Below are positions 24,356 through 37,640 of a stretch of DNA of 49,427 bases, piece by piece (the first letter of the stretch is position 1; the number at the start of each line of letters is the position of its first letter). The stretch is from Cruorifilaria tuberocauda (taxonomy: Eukaryota; Nematoda; Chromadorea; Rhabditida; Onchocercidae). The translations under genes and the position numbers were made by a program. The notes below the pieces were generated by a model. The model worked only from the letters and a program-made list of their open reading frames with translations. It did no database searches and was not told the DNA's origin. Location: positions 1-49,427 of the forward strand of contig JABVXU010000399.1 in NCBI GenBank assembly GCA_013365365.1, written 5' to 3'.

Positions 24356-26577
24356 TCTTGGATGACTAAAAAGAAATCAACGAAATCATTATTAAATACT
24401 TTCTGAAGATAAAAAATTCTATCACCTTAGGTGAAACATATTACCAAATGCTACAATAAATGCGAATGTTTCTAGTATATTCTTATTCTTTAATATTATA
24501 TTCCTAATCGCATGTTTGGAATTGAATTTTCCATTAAGCAAACGAAATTTTGAACTAAAAAACATAGCAACTAACAGCATTCATTGTGTACTTCCAATAT
24601 ATAGAAAAAACCAAAAACCAATTATTTCATACGTCCAAAACTGAAACATTCAAATCTAGTTAGAGCAAAACAGTATTAAAATCCGAGATTAGCGCGAAAC
24701 AGTATTAAAATCCAAGAATTAATAGGTGTTAATCATCGTTTACAGCAAACTAAACAGAATATTATTTCATCATCTTCTGAAACTAACTTAAGTTTGAAAG
24801 TAAACGATAAGGTACATTAGCAATGTTTCACTTTCAAACTTGCAAAACGCAGAAAGAATTCACTCACTCAGAAATACCAACGAACTTATCTTCTCCATTA
24901 AAAACAACACTACAATTAGAAGAAACGAAGAAAATGAAATGATTATACGACCGCATTAAACTATCCATTTCGTAATAAATAAACTCTTACGCTTCAAATA
25001 AATTTGCATAATTATTACATTATCGATACGATAGATTTCTCACAAATCTGTGATAAAAATATCATGAATATTATTCAATTCAGTAACTAATTTCATTGAA
25101 AATTTAAAAAGAAAAATTTTATTCAATTGATTAGTATTTTAGAAAGTTCTCTTTAACCGATCAATATTTACCAATTCAATCAGGTCATCTAAAATTTGAA
25201 TTAGTCATTCGAAAAGAGTGAAATGAAACAAGCGTACAAGTCAAGAGCATCTATTACAAATACACCGCCATCCAAAATATCATCCGTTCTTCCCGGGTTT
25301 CCTTTATGGTCAAATTTTTGAACTTCTCACAGCTCTCACAATGATGCATCTATTGCAGCATAATATCATTTGTTCTAACAAAACATAAGCTTAAACTGCT
25401 AGCACCAGGCGAAGCTGCTTAATACTTGATTTAATACTTTGATTTTAGAAGAAAGATCAGCTAGCAAATCATATTCAATGAACGCTTTCAAATTAAATTT
25501 TAAGAAATTTAGTTTTAAATATCAACCTATAGCAATATGTAATTAATCATTGAACTTTTTTAAATTCTTTTCTGATGTTTGCTTATCCACTTCTTTTCAT
25601 GAATAAAGTGTAGCGCTTATCTGTTCAAGACAAAGGAGACATTTATATTTGCTTAGCAAATCAAAGCCAAGCTACAACAGGATATACATTAAATGTGATT
25701 CAATTCTAGTTCAATATCCTACAGCAGTTTAAAAATGTTTTCATATCCGGCATGCGTGATGTGGATAGTGAATGAGGTAATGCGCTTTCTTCTGAACTTC
25801 GTTAAAAAATGGCATACAATTTAAATTTCAATTCATCAAAGAGATCATTCATAAAGCACTTTGTTATTATCTTTTGCCGAATATATTCCTTGCATACAAT
25901 ATTTCCTTCTACAGAATTGAACAAGTAAGAAGCAAAACATGAATGAAAGATAAAACGAACAGAAAAAGCAGAAAGAAAAATGAAAGACTTTATTGAAAGC
26001 AAGTCTTAACGTGATAAGCTAATTCTCCAGAAATATTTAAATTAAGTTATTAGTTTTCATGAATTTTCCTAACTAGTCTTGCATTGGACTTAACTTTTTT
26101 TCAGCAAGGTTCTCAAAAATTCAAGCGAAAATGAACAGAAATGAAAGCCATTAGAAGGAATGAAGTTCACGCGGAAATAAAGAAACGCACGAACCGAAAC
26201 ACAAAAACACGAATAAGAAGCAAAAGAAAGTCTGAGAATATAAATGCCTTACAGATCTATCGAAACAGCTCAATTAGAAATTACATATGTATTACAGTCG
26301 TTTCGACTAATGCGATCCTATTAGTTACACTATAATATTATACATAATAAATATTTGAAATACTTACATGCACTTATAAACTTTGAAAACGAAGATTTGA
26401 AAAAATGGAAGAGACTGAAATTATGTAGAAATACTCGAAGCGATTCTACAATTATATTGAAACACATTCAGATGCAAAATGTTACGGAAAAAAGGAATGT
26501 ACATCAACCAAAATTCCAAAAGTAATCCTAAAAAACAAAGGATCTAACACTGGTCATATGAAACTAGCGATCCATAT
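24356..26577. other. Intergenic region between sel-10 and CDC25-B
   Basis: Both flanking genes run on the minus strand. Apart from the immunoglobulin-like fragment described separately, short open frames lack domains and splice logic. Promoter sequences for CDC25-B presumably lie here but none can be identified. Confidence 0.6.
25617..25709 (+). pseudogene. Isolated immunoglobulin-like half domain (relic)
   Basis: After a possible acceptor (GTGTAG) the plus strand reads RLSVQDKGDIYICLANQSQA and TTGYTLNVIQF, then a stop. The order L-x-V-x-D-x-G-x-x-Y-x-C-x-A-N, then L-x-V, is the E-F-G strand signature of I-set Ig domains. No matching B-C strand half (Cys, Trp) was found upstream within the 1.2 kb to CDC25-B, and no donor-bearing partner exon. 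It is probably a fragment of a lost or moved Ig-domain gene. A terminal exon of an unrecognised gene remains possible. Confidence 0.4.
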
Positions 26578-29500
26578 TTAAGGGTAATCAGCATCAAAAT
26601 CGAGCAGTATAAGTTTTGTATCTTCCGTACCATTACGTGAACCCACTGCACACACTAGCATTGTTGGCGTCGATTTCAAACGCCAGATACAACCACCGGA
26701 ACCACCAGAACGAAGTCTAACTAGATCACGCACGAACACTCCTAAACTGCTATTATTAAACTGTTGACGGTATTGTTCTATTTGATACATAAAATTAGAA
26801 AAAAAGGAATAAATGAATTCGTTAATAAAAAATGTTATATACATTTTGCCAGATCAGTCGATACATAATTCTGACTGATCGATATCTTCATGTAATGTAA
26901 GTGAAATGTTATTGTTCCATGCTCTCTTAACCAATGAAACTGACATACCCTGTTTGACATCCCACAATTTGACCGAACCATCATCACTACTTGTTGCAAC
27001 TAGACCATTTTCAAGAAATTGTAAACTGGTGACAGCGGAAGCATGCCGATTAGGGCCAGACAATGTGTATTTGCATTGTCCATCCATAATATCCCAAATC
27101 TTAAAAAGTTTGAACAAAAACATTCCATAGTTTCAAGATCCTTTTTTGTTTCAATAACACATAAAAAAGCTCATAAATAATACTAATAAATAACAAATGT
27201 TTCAATAAAGAATTAGCAGATTAATTAAGAATTGAATTGTATAAATTAGAATAATATGAACTGAAACCAATATTTTCCTTATAACCATGAAAGCACAAAC
27301 CTTAATCGTACTATCGGCATTTCCAGAAACAAGAATATTGCCTCTCAATTGCATGCCCGATGTTAAAGATTGATGGCCAGTTAATGTCTGAGTACATACT
27401 CCATCACGAATATTCCATACTTTGATTGTAGTATCCAAACTACCGCTAACAACTATGTCCCTTTCACTATCAAACTGCAATATATAAATCAATGACTTTT
27501 TCAGCCGATCCAGAATATCAAATCGACATTACCTTTTATAAATTTGTAAAATTTGTTTTGCAAAACTTAACCGCTGCAAGCATAAATTTTCCGTGGCATA
27601 GTGGACACGGAAAACAATCAAAAATCAGACTTAATACAAGAAAAGCGAATAATTTTATTTAAAAATTGGAGTTTCACTTACCAATAAGGAATAAACTCGA
27701 TTACTATGGCCAGTTAAAGTATGCAAGCATCTACCTGATTCTGCATCCCAAACCTGAAACATTATTACTTTACAAATTTTTTCCGGTTAATCTTCTTTAA
27801 GGTATGGACAGAAATCAAAACATCTGACAAACTGGCAGTGAACTGTTGTATTTCTAAATACGTTATAAAATTTAATTTTATTATTAAAAATGAAAACAAC
27901 TGAAATCTTAAAATATTAAAAAAGTAAGTTAAGAAATTAAGATATTTAAGTACATAAATAGTAAAAATTAAAGATGGTTTTCTGTAAATGATCTTCATTA
28001 TAAAATATCCATGCTTAAACTGTGTATGTGTAAATGATCTTCATCTCAAAATGAAAAACTGAAAATGACAAAAAAATATTCATTCAAAATTTAAAACTGT
28101 AAACCTTAACGGAGAAGTCATACGCTCCAGAAACAATACGCACACCATCGAACTGAACACAACGTACAGCTGCTACATGACCTTGTAAAGTGCGTATGCA
28201 TATACCATCTCTAATATTCCACAAACGTATTGAAGTATCGCGAGATCCAGTTACAAGTCTTAAAAAAAAAACTACTATCCTTGATTTACATTTTTCGAAA
28301 ATAATTCAAGAAAATTGGATGAAATGATCTCAAAAACAAATATTTACACAGACACGTAACACAAGAAGATTTACCTATTCTCTTTAAGTGTCATACAGCG
28401 AACTGTACTAGTATGACCCTGTAAACAATGCAGGCACCGTCCCGTTTCAACGCACCAAACGCGAACTGTTCTATCAGTGGAACCACTTGTAACAATTTTA
28501 CCATCTTCTGACATTTGCGATGACCAAACACCACCAGTATGACCCGTCAATGTTTGCAAACACTAAAATCAGAAAATCTGATATTTACAAGTATACCTAA
28601 TCTTAACACCAGTATTTGAAATTTTAATTCTTCTCGTTCTGATATAGTCAATATTTCCATCTGTGACGCAAAGCATAATTGCAATCCCAAATTAAATATT
28701 CAGAAATAATAAAATAGCATAATTATATTCAAAACTTTGATCTAGCAGATAAAATATCACTCATAATAATTTAAAAAAAAAAATCTTTTCAGTAATCCAG
28801 ATAACTTACTATTGCTTTGGTGGCTGACCATATTTTCAATGTATTATCATCCGAACCAGTTACAATTAAATCACCATGAATTTGCAAACATGTAATCACA
28901 TGTTCATCATGTCCCTTTAAAATACATGACCCACGAAGCGGACGGTAACGCCAGTTAGCCAAGATACGCTGATGCCGCAAGTAAAGCGCTTTCCATTTTG
29001 ATCTATTTTAAAATTAAATTACGTTATTGCTTTTAAAATATGATCGAGACTGAAGACTCTAACGATTAATTGAACTTTTTTTCACTCAAATACCTATGTT
29101 TCGCCAAAATTTTCAATTCCGAATCACTTGATAAATGTGAAAAACAAAATAACAGTTACCTTGCTAAACAAACATTTTTCGGCGAATCATCTGTATCGGA
29201 ATAATATCTAAAAATTCTTTGTCTTAAAATGATATGCAGATAATAACCAATTAAGGCCTAATATTACAGAAGGCAGTTAGTCCAACGATTGCTTCAAAGC
29301 AAACTTTTCCACAACTATTGTTTATGAAACACAGCGTTAATACTAATTATCAACTATGGATCCATACTTTGTCGCATAATTTTTTATATATCCAAAACAT
29401 TTACCGAAGCCAATGCGGATGATAACCAGTAAACAGTGCAAGACGATAGCTGGGAACAGGACGATATCCAACAATTTCAATGCCACTCGTCGAAGCTGTC

Positions 29501-32500
29501 TCTGCCCATGCACCGCTTTTTCGATCACTGTAAAAATAGACAGTCAAACTTCTATTACTAGTTTTTTCGCTTCTATAAAACCAACTATCCATCAAATCAC
29601 TTTTGTCCACAAAGTCCAATATATTTTTACAGTATCTATGAACTTATAGTAACTATTTACCTTGGCTCATCCATAGCAGTGACATTCGCTTCTTCACATT
29701 TTTTTCTCCACAAACGATTATCTTCAGCTAAGTTACGCCAATAACGACAAGTTAATGAGATGCGAGCAATATCAGCAGGAGATAAGAAGCACATGACATG
29801 TAATGCAATCTGAAACAATTCTTTCAGCTGAAGTTGATTGGGAGTTCGACAGCATTTTTCGTAACATGAAGTGAATTCTGCATTGATTGAAAAATCAATT
29901 AATTTCACCATTAGAACTATTACAGTTACAATAGTTTGTTTTTTATTTCGAATAACAAGGAATTCCCATTTTCATCATAAAATCATTTAAAAAATATAAT
30001 ATTCCACTCTTAACTCTTTAACTTTAATTTGTTTCACTTACTTCCTTAGGTAATTCTTTGATGAAATCTTTTTGAAAAAACGGTTCAATAACAGAACGTA
30101 AATGTCGAATATGATCCAATGAACACTCGCCAACTAAATCGGTGAGTGCATCTATTTGGTCACATGAAGAAAATACCTGCAATTTTTACTTGAAGCATAT
30201 AATAAAATTTTTGAGGTGCGAAATTTAGAAAATAACTTTTGCCATCAATAAGACCTTTTAATGATTACTTATTTGAAGAAAACAATGAATCTATTTACAA
30301 CATGCGTTTTCTAAGTACACACACAGTTAAAATCGATGACAAGAATTAACAATAACACCAGCATAACCGTACTCTGAATTGCTTGATCCAGAGAGACACA
30401 TTTTCATTAATTTGATGTTCAGATTCTATAGATTTTTCAAAGTCCTCCTCGTTTTGCTTTTCCTGATTTTCTGTTTCTTCTTCCTCGTTATTATCCTCAA
30501 CTTTTGGTGATTCTGGTGAGTCCAACTGATAGCCAGTTAAATTCGGATTATCATCATAATCATTATATGTTCCTTCAATAGTTACAATTCTTACTCCACT
30601 GGAAACACTTATGTAGTTTTTTATAAATCCAAACAAAAATTTAAAAAAACAATTTAAGAAAACTGGAAATGAACAAAATGTTTGAAAAATACCTGAAGAA
30701 TTAATTACTTACCTATCTGATCACATACATCGTATTTTCGCAGTAAACTTTCACATTGAGCTAGTTTAGTGGTTCGAATAGGTGTAATACAGGAACGGGA
30801 TGATTCGCAATGATTATTCTGCAAGTAATCACAGCCATCCATTTGCATCGTCCGGCTGAAAATTATTTAAATTACAGCAGGATATTGTACTGTACTAATT
30901 CAAGTTCTCAGAGATACTGTAGAAATTCTTTACGAAATTTAAAACTGCAAGAGAACATCATAAAATGCCAGGTGAGCCCAGATACAGCTGTAATTATAGG
31001 AATAAATTATAGAAAAAAAAGCTTTTTGTGAACTTAAAGTCTAACTAAAGTTTAAAGTTTAAACTTAAAGTCTTCAATCATAACATTATATTAATTTCGG
31101 TGACATTGTAATTTCGATTTTTAAGATAATTGTAACGTGTACTTTGGAAGGTTATCACTTCGAACTACAATATTTCATATAAAATTCCTAACAAAATCGG
31201 AAATCAAGAAATTGATTTCATGCAATATGGTACTCAAACAAAAGTGAAACTAGAACCCTAAAATTTTATGTTATTTATTCTTAAGTGAAATGTAAATATA
31301 TGGAGTTTGATTATTTGCGTCATGATTAATCGATATGATAAATTATACAAAAACGATTGATAGTTGGTTATGGAAAGTTAAAATTGTTTATCATGCTCCA
31401 CAAACATAACACCGTATGTTTTAGATTTTGTGTAATACTGTATTTCAGCAGAAAGCATTTACATTACCAGTAATCCTTAATCTATTATTCTATTAATTGA
31501 TAAACATATGTAACCTAACACATGAAATATTTTTTATAATCAAAGCCAAGTAGCTCCTAGATGGCTAAACAAGGAAAATATATAATAAACATTTTTCGGC
31601 CAAAAAATACCAGAAACTAAAGCCTCGTTTTTAGCATACCTAAATAAAGTATGACACTTTTCTAAATGTAGTAAATACACAACAATACAAAATACTATTT
31701 TGCCAAAGCCTTAATTTTGACCGAATATTTTCCATTCCCGAAATTATCACTGCGAAAATCCAATACATGATATAGAGAATCAATGAGAGTCCAGTAGCGA
31801 AAGGATGATATATTTATATTTAAATCGTAAAATAACTATATTTGTTATCATGAATGAAATGAAGAGAAAAAAGATATCGAACAAGTGATGAGAATTTCAT
31901 AAACCAATATTCAAAATTAATGTTCAACACAGCAAGGAAATAATCGTCCGAAAGTGGCACTCAATGTAATGAAAATGCACTATCGCTGAAGAATTGATTG
32001 AGAACAGATTTATTTTCAACAGTTTAATCCATTTATATATCATTTCGAGAATTTTTTGCCAAATTTTCAAAGAAATACTCCATCTAATAAAAATAATAGT
32101 CGTTTTTGCCATCAAAATTTCTTCACTTCATATTTCTTTCGAATACACTTGTTTGCACTTAAAAAATGACTTTGTGTCTTAATGTAACAGGATGATAATT
32201 CTAACTCTATAATCACAATTTTTACTCATAATGTCCGACCAGTAGCAGCTGAAATGTCGAATTTTAGAGTGTCCCACTCATAATAATATAGTTATTCTAA
32301 ATTATTTGCATTTTTCTTATCTCTTAAAAAAAATGAAACGTCTAGTATTCGAATGCCATATTAGAGATTGATACTAAAGCTTTGATTTCTCTATTCCATA
32401 TAATTCTAAAATTTACATCTAATTTAAAATACTGCGCAAAAAACACCATTTCAGAATCATAAAAATATGTATGCATGAATGATAGTGAATAAGTAGGCCG

Positions 32501-34849
32501 TGCCCTAAAGGCTAGAAATAAGTTGAAAAACGTGTTCGATCTTGTCTCAGATAGTGTGAATTCTTAATCAATCAGTATAAAATACTGGAATGATAGACTG
32601 ACTGGAAATATTCTAGCAACTTCAATGACTACGACGATCGGAGATACAATCAGTCAATAGTCTGAAGTTTATTTTTTATGAAAATATCACAGCATAGTTT
32701 ACGTAACATTCTCGCTAAACAGATAAAAATATATTGAAAATCGATTGCTCATGTGGTGATATAGAATATATAATCGCTTTTTATCATATGGCCTTGTTTT
32801 AAACTTCTATTATCGAATCTGATAAAAGATCTATTAAAAGTTTCTTCGAAGAATAACAAGTTTTTAGGAAAAATAAAAGAATATCTAACATTTTATAAAC
32901 TCATAAACTTCATACGCTCAGAATTACAGTAATTCTTGCATAGCATGGGAAACGCTACGAAATTTACAGTAAAAAAAGCTTTGAAATTATTGCAGAACAA
33001 TGAAGAATGGCTTCTTTCGGTTAAAAAAACTTGTAAAAAAATTCAATCAGAATGACTACTCCATAATTCCTATAGATTTGATTTCTGTAAAGATAAATGT
33101 ATTAAGATTTGTGTTTTCAATAAAGACGATTCTCAGGATTTCTCATCAAATTTTGCAAATTGATATTGGCATAAAGGCAATTTTTATAAATAAGTCGAAT
33201 TATGCATTCATGTAAGAATAAATCAAAATCAGATAAGACAATAAGATATCAAAGAATAAGAAGGATCTAGAGAACAGTTTAAAAATTATGCCAAAAAAAA
33301 GACTTTTTTTGCTTACCTTAATGCTGGTTTCTTTTTCCTGAACGATTCATCGAACAAAGATGACTTGCGCTTCTGATAAGGATGATCATTAGGACTTTGC
33401 ATAGGGTTCTGCAAAGCTTTTATTGGTATAGAGACAATTTTTAAATCAAACTTAGAATCTATGAAAACAAAACATAAGCGTCATAAAAACATTCATATTT
33501 ATAAATTATGAATCTTCATTTCAGAGATTACACAATTCACGTGAGAACATAATGAATAATTTCTGTGGATGAAAAAATCACTTTTCAAAAAAGTTTTATA
33601 TGCTGCAATAGTTACATACATATTTCTTTAATAATTCCTTTTATTTTGTTTTATTGAATATTCATTCCTTCTTCCTCTTTTTAAGTGGAAGCAGAACATA
33701 CATAGAAGAGTTTGAATTGTAATATTGCAATTAAATTTAATCAAGAGATAGGAAAGGACAATAATTTTTGTTTATTACAATAAAAAAGGACAAAAAAGGA
33801 CAACAAACATCGCGCGCTTTCCAATCGCTGTAATGGCTCCATGCAACAGAAGCTGATCGCTGCCTATTGCCATAGTCATGCTTAAATGTCTACTTGTATA
33901 TACATATATCATCTTATTATCTGTCCATGAAGAAATGTGAAAAAATTATCTGATCTAAACGATAAATTAAGCATAAGTAATCACGAAAATAATTTAAATT
34001 TCTTATTCTAAGCTCATAATCCTTAATTGCAAAGATTTTACAAAAGCATAAACCAATCCATTGATTGAAATTTTGAGTATATCACAACTTTTCTATATCA
34101 GACATAATTAATCGGCCAAAAAGCTAAAACATCAGCCTTCTAACTTCAGTACGATGCTTTTTCGAACATAGGTAATTAAAAATGCTGTGCGTAAGGATTT
34201 TTTCAATTCCTCAAAATCTGTGGAGCAATTGGATGACACATCCGAACTAATTTGACATTAAAAACTTCATTATCCATCCTTTTTGCAAAAAAATCATTTT
34301 CATTCGCTTTAATTAATTAAGCCAAATTAATTAATCAGCCACACTGAATTTTAAACACTTGAAATCTGTAAAACTTCACACAACTTCTAACAGTTATTTT
34401 TATAAATAAAACACATTCATTTTAATGTCACTTATCAAACTTCAGTAAATAATAAACAAATGATGCAATGATTACAATTCACTCCGTTCACTGTCTCCAT
34501 TCGATGAGTCATCTAGTTTTTATTTTAATCCAAACCCCGCATTCTCACGCTTCAAAATTTCAGTAACTTCTGACATTTTGTGATGAATATCGAATAAATT
34601 ATAAAAATTATATTGCAGTGCCATTTTAAAAACTGCTTTCCCTCTTTTCTCAATGAACATATACACAATATCAATGATTTGTATTTCCAAGAAAGAGAAA
34701 ATTTAATGAGGACCGACCTTGGGTGAGATAGTTTTAAATGACATGTTTTGAATGGAAATTTTGGTATGATCACTACTGCTGCTGCTGCTGCTACCATCAT
34801 GGAGTGGAGCACAATCACTAAACGAATCGCAATCTACCGGATTAGACAT
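26578..34849 (-). CDS. sel-10: FBXW7/SEL-10/Cdc4 F-box WD40 protein, SCF substrate receptor
   Basis: Exons in transcript order: 34849-34718, 33408-33317, 30855-30713, 30662-30373, 30176-30042, 29809-29661, 29527-29405, 29207-29160, 29002-28810, 28562-28375, 28258-28105, 27753-27682, 27474-27301, 27099-26949, 26741-26578; about 735 residues. N terminus with a Ser run and an NLS-like [16 protein letters not shown]; acidic stretch; dimerisation segment ([15 protein letters not shown]); F-box near 257-303 ([14 protein letters not shown]) for Skp1; eight WD repeats from about 397, the first [12 protein letters not shown], the eighth ending [11 protein letters not shown]. The phosphodegron-reading arginines of human FBXW7 (465, 479, 505) are all kept, in [17 protein letters not shown] and [13 protein letters not shown]-Fbw7 ubiquitinates phosphorylated cyclin E, Notch and Myc (known). 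The fourth-exon acceptor at 30662 is uncertain; an in-frame alternative last acceptor at 26777 would add 12 residues. Confidence 0.95.
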
Positions 34850-35709
34850 CGATGTACATTTTTTTTTAAATGACAAAGAGAAGTGAATATATCAGAATGA
34901 TCTGAAATATAGTATTTCAGCAAATATCTCGATGTATTTACAGCAAAAATTTCAACGAAAAGCACAGATAATAATAAGTGACTTATTAACGAACTGAATA
35001 AAAAATACATCTTCTCTTTAATTTCCATTAATTAAGTACAATATCATTAATATATACGAAAGTTAACTAGCACAACTTTCATAACATTTATGATAATTGA
35101 TCATCCTAAACCACTCTCTAACTATAATAGTTTATCCAAGGCTTTTTGCTTTTTTTTTTCATTGATAACAATTATATTTCAAAAATAAGCTTTTTATTGC
35201 TTTAAAAACTAGTAAACTTTAATAATGAGATAATGAGATAAATATTAGCTTATATTTTATTATATTTTACTTTATTATATTTTACTTATCGTACTTTATA
35301 CAAAATAATGCATGCATACTTTAATTCAACAGAGATTTGAACTTAAATTTTATACCTTAAATACTTTTCAAAATAAAAATAATCAATTACAAAAAAAAAT
35401 ACTTTATAATATCACTATTCACAAAACTATCAATTACAAAAATACTTCATAACATCGATATTCAAAAACTATCTTATCTACAGCAATTTGAACTCAATAA
35501 AAGTTAAAAATCAATCGAGAGTAACAATTACGAAAGTTACTTTCAATTACAAAAAAATCAATAATAGCCGCTCATCCCAATCAGACCGCACACAGTGCCA
35601 AATCTTATCCAAATGCACCTAATGCTATCAAAATTCGATCTTAATGGCCAATTCCATTTCCACCGATCACACTATGCAAACTGATCATCCTATTGCAATT
35701 TTTCATAAT

Positions 35710-35998
35710 CCTGAATAATCAAGTAATTAGGATAAATTCAAGTAATTCGTTTGCCAAGCATTATAATGAATTTTATCCTAATCATCATGATAATCTAGTC
35801 CTGAATAATCAAGTAATTAGGACAAATTCAAGTGATTAATTTGCCAAGCATTATAATGAATTTTATCCGAATCATCATGATAATCTAGTCCTGAATAATC
35901 AAGTAATTAGGATAAATTCAAGTGATTAATTTGCCAAGCAGCATTATAATGAATTTATCCTAATCATCATGATAATCTAGCAATTAGGATAAATTTCG
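35710..35998. repeat. 90-base tandem repeat, about 3 copies
   Basis: CCTGAATAATCAAGTAATTA occurs at about 35710, 35800 and 35890, each followed by a GCCAAGCATTATAATGAATT block and ATCCTAATCATCATGATAAT (or a close variant). A partial fourth copy ends near 35998. Confidence 0.9.
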
Positions 35999-36719
35999 AT
36001 ATTCAAGACTAGTCAAAATTTCTGCGGTCTACAATTCTCTTTTGCACTCTTTTAAGGTTTTTGCTTAATCTTTGCTTTCCACACTAATTACTATTATTGT
36101 AAAATTTTGCTCTACTTATTATTACAGTTTGCTTCCAATTTAGAAATTTTTAAATCTTAGTAATATTGAGAATTACTTTACACTTTTTTTTTTTTGGATA
36201 AGAAATGATTTTAGGAAGGAACTGATTTACGTGAATTTAATTTGATTTACGTGAATTTACAGAAGTGAACTTAATTTATGAATATTTCTCGGAAAATAGC
36301 TTTATTAAATTTTGATATGTTAAATTTTGAATTTATTTAAGTAAGGATAAGAGTATACTAGTTTGATAAATAGTAGGAAAAAATGCATGAAAACCAAAGA
36401 TAATATAGTAAATAGTGGTAGATAGATTTCTTGAATGTACTGAGATTTCTCGAATGTACTGCTAGTAAGGTCAACTGCAGTCATAATCCTAGGAAGGTCA
36501 ATTGCGATATTCTAAGTTTTCAACAGGATAATAGAATAGTTGCAAAGAAGAAATCATTTGTTGAATCAATGTTCAGCCGAAGATAAAGAAAGAGGAAACT
36601 ATAAAATTCTCCAAACAGTTTTTTTTTTTAAAAAACTTTTTAAAGTTAAAATTTTAAATATTTTTTTGATTTAAATTACAGTAAATTATTAGTTGAGATA
36701 AGTTATAATACAGAAATAT

Positions 36720-37010
36720 AAAATATAAATACAAAAATAAAATACAGTATAATAAACCATATTGTTAAAATGCAGAATTTGTAGAAACGCTATATCCTTA
36801 ACGTCGACAATATCTTTCCACCCACACACGTACGTGTTCTTTTTTTATTTCGTGAATATTTATAAATAAAATACAAAACAAAATGAAATAAACCATATCA
36901 TTAATTAAAATACAGAAACTGCAGAAATGCTATCCCTAACGTCAACAATATCTTTTCACCCATACACGTACGCGTACGTACGTGTTCTTTTTCTTATTTC
37001 ACTAATGTTT
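36720..37010. repeat. About 137-base tandem duplication with CGTACG palindromes
   Basis: The block running from AATAAACCATAT through a CAATATCTTTCCACCCACAC stretch to ACGTACGTGTTCTTTTT occurs at about 36750-36845 and 36887-36990. The second copy has an expanded ACGTACGCGTACGTACGT tract. Confidence 0.85.
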
Positions 37011-37389
37011 TAACAAAAAAGATGAATGCTAATAAATTATTCATTTACCATATTTTCATTTTTGAAAATTGAGCTAAAAATTCTCTCAAAGCTTTCAATT
37101 TTTTTTTGTTTTTCAAATTTTTCAATTTTTTAAATTTTCAAAATTTTTTCTCAAAATCACCCAATTTATATGTGGTCCTTTGGGAGAGTTACACGCTTCC
37201 AACTGTTTAGTTCTTTTTAGTTTACGCCATAAATTTACAACAATCAATTTTTTCTTTCCTGAAATTTATAGCATCAAAATTTTTACCATGTTTGATTTAG
37301 CCTATTCAGTTTGTTAGCTAACTCTTGATTAATGTTTTCTGGATTTTGTCGTTTTATTCATTGTAACATTTCCAATCGATAAGATTCAA

Positions 37390-37640
37390 TTTCAAATACG
37401 CAACATTGCAATTTATTAAAGTTAATTCGCAGTAATTCTCTTCTACTTTGTTAGTTTAAATGTACAGTATTATAATTTATTAAAGTTAATTCACAGTAAT
37501 TCTCTTCTACTTTGTTAATTTAAATGTACAGTATTGTAATTTATTCAACTTAATTCAGAGTAATTCTCTTCTACTTTGTTAGTTTAAATGTACAGTATTG
37601 TAATTTATTAAAGTTAATTCACAGTAATTCTCCTCTCCTA
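37390..37640. repeat. About 63-base tandem repeat, 4 copies
   Basis: Units contain CAGTAATTCTCTTCTACTTT, TTAGTTTAAATGTACAGTAT and AATTTATTAAAGTTAATTC in order, starting near 37390. The copies are similar to one another. Confidence 0.85.

Noticed and set aside
26742..26777. Longer last exon of sel-10 starting at 26777
   Set aside because: It is in frame but adds 12 residues inside a WD blade. The acceptor at 26741 restores the family spacing ([12 protein letters not shown]). It is kept only as a possible alternative.
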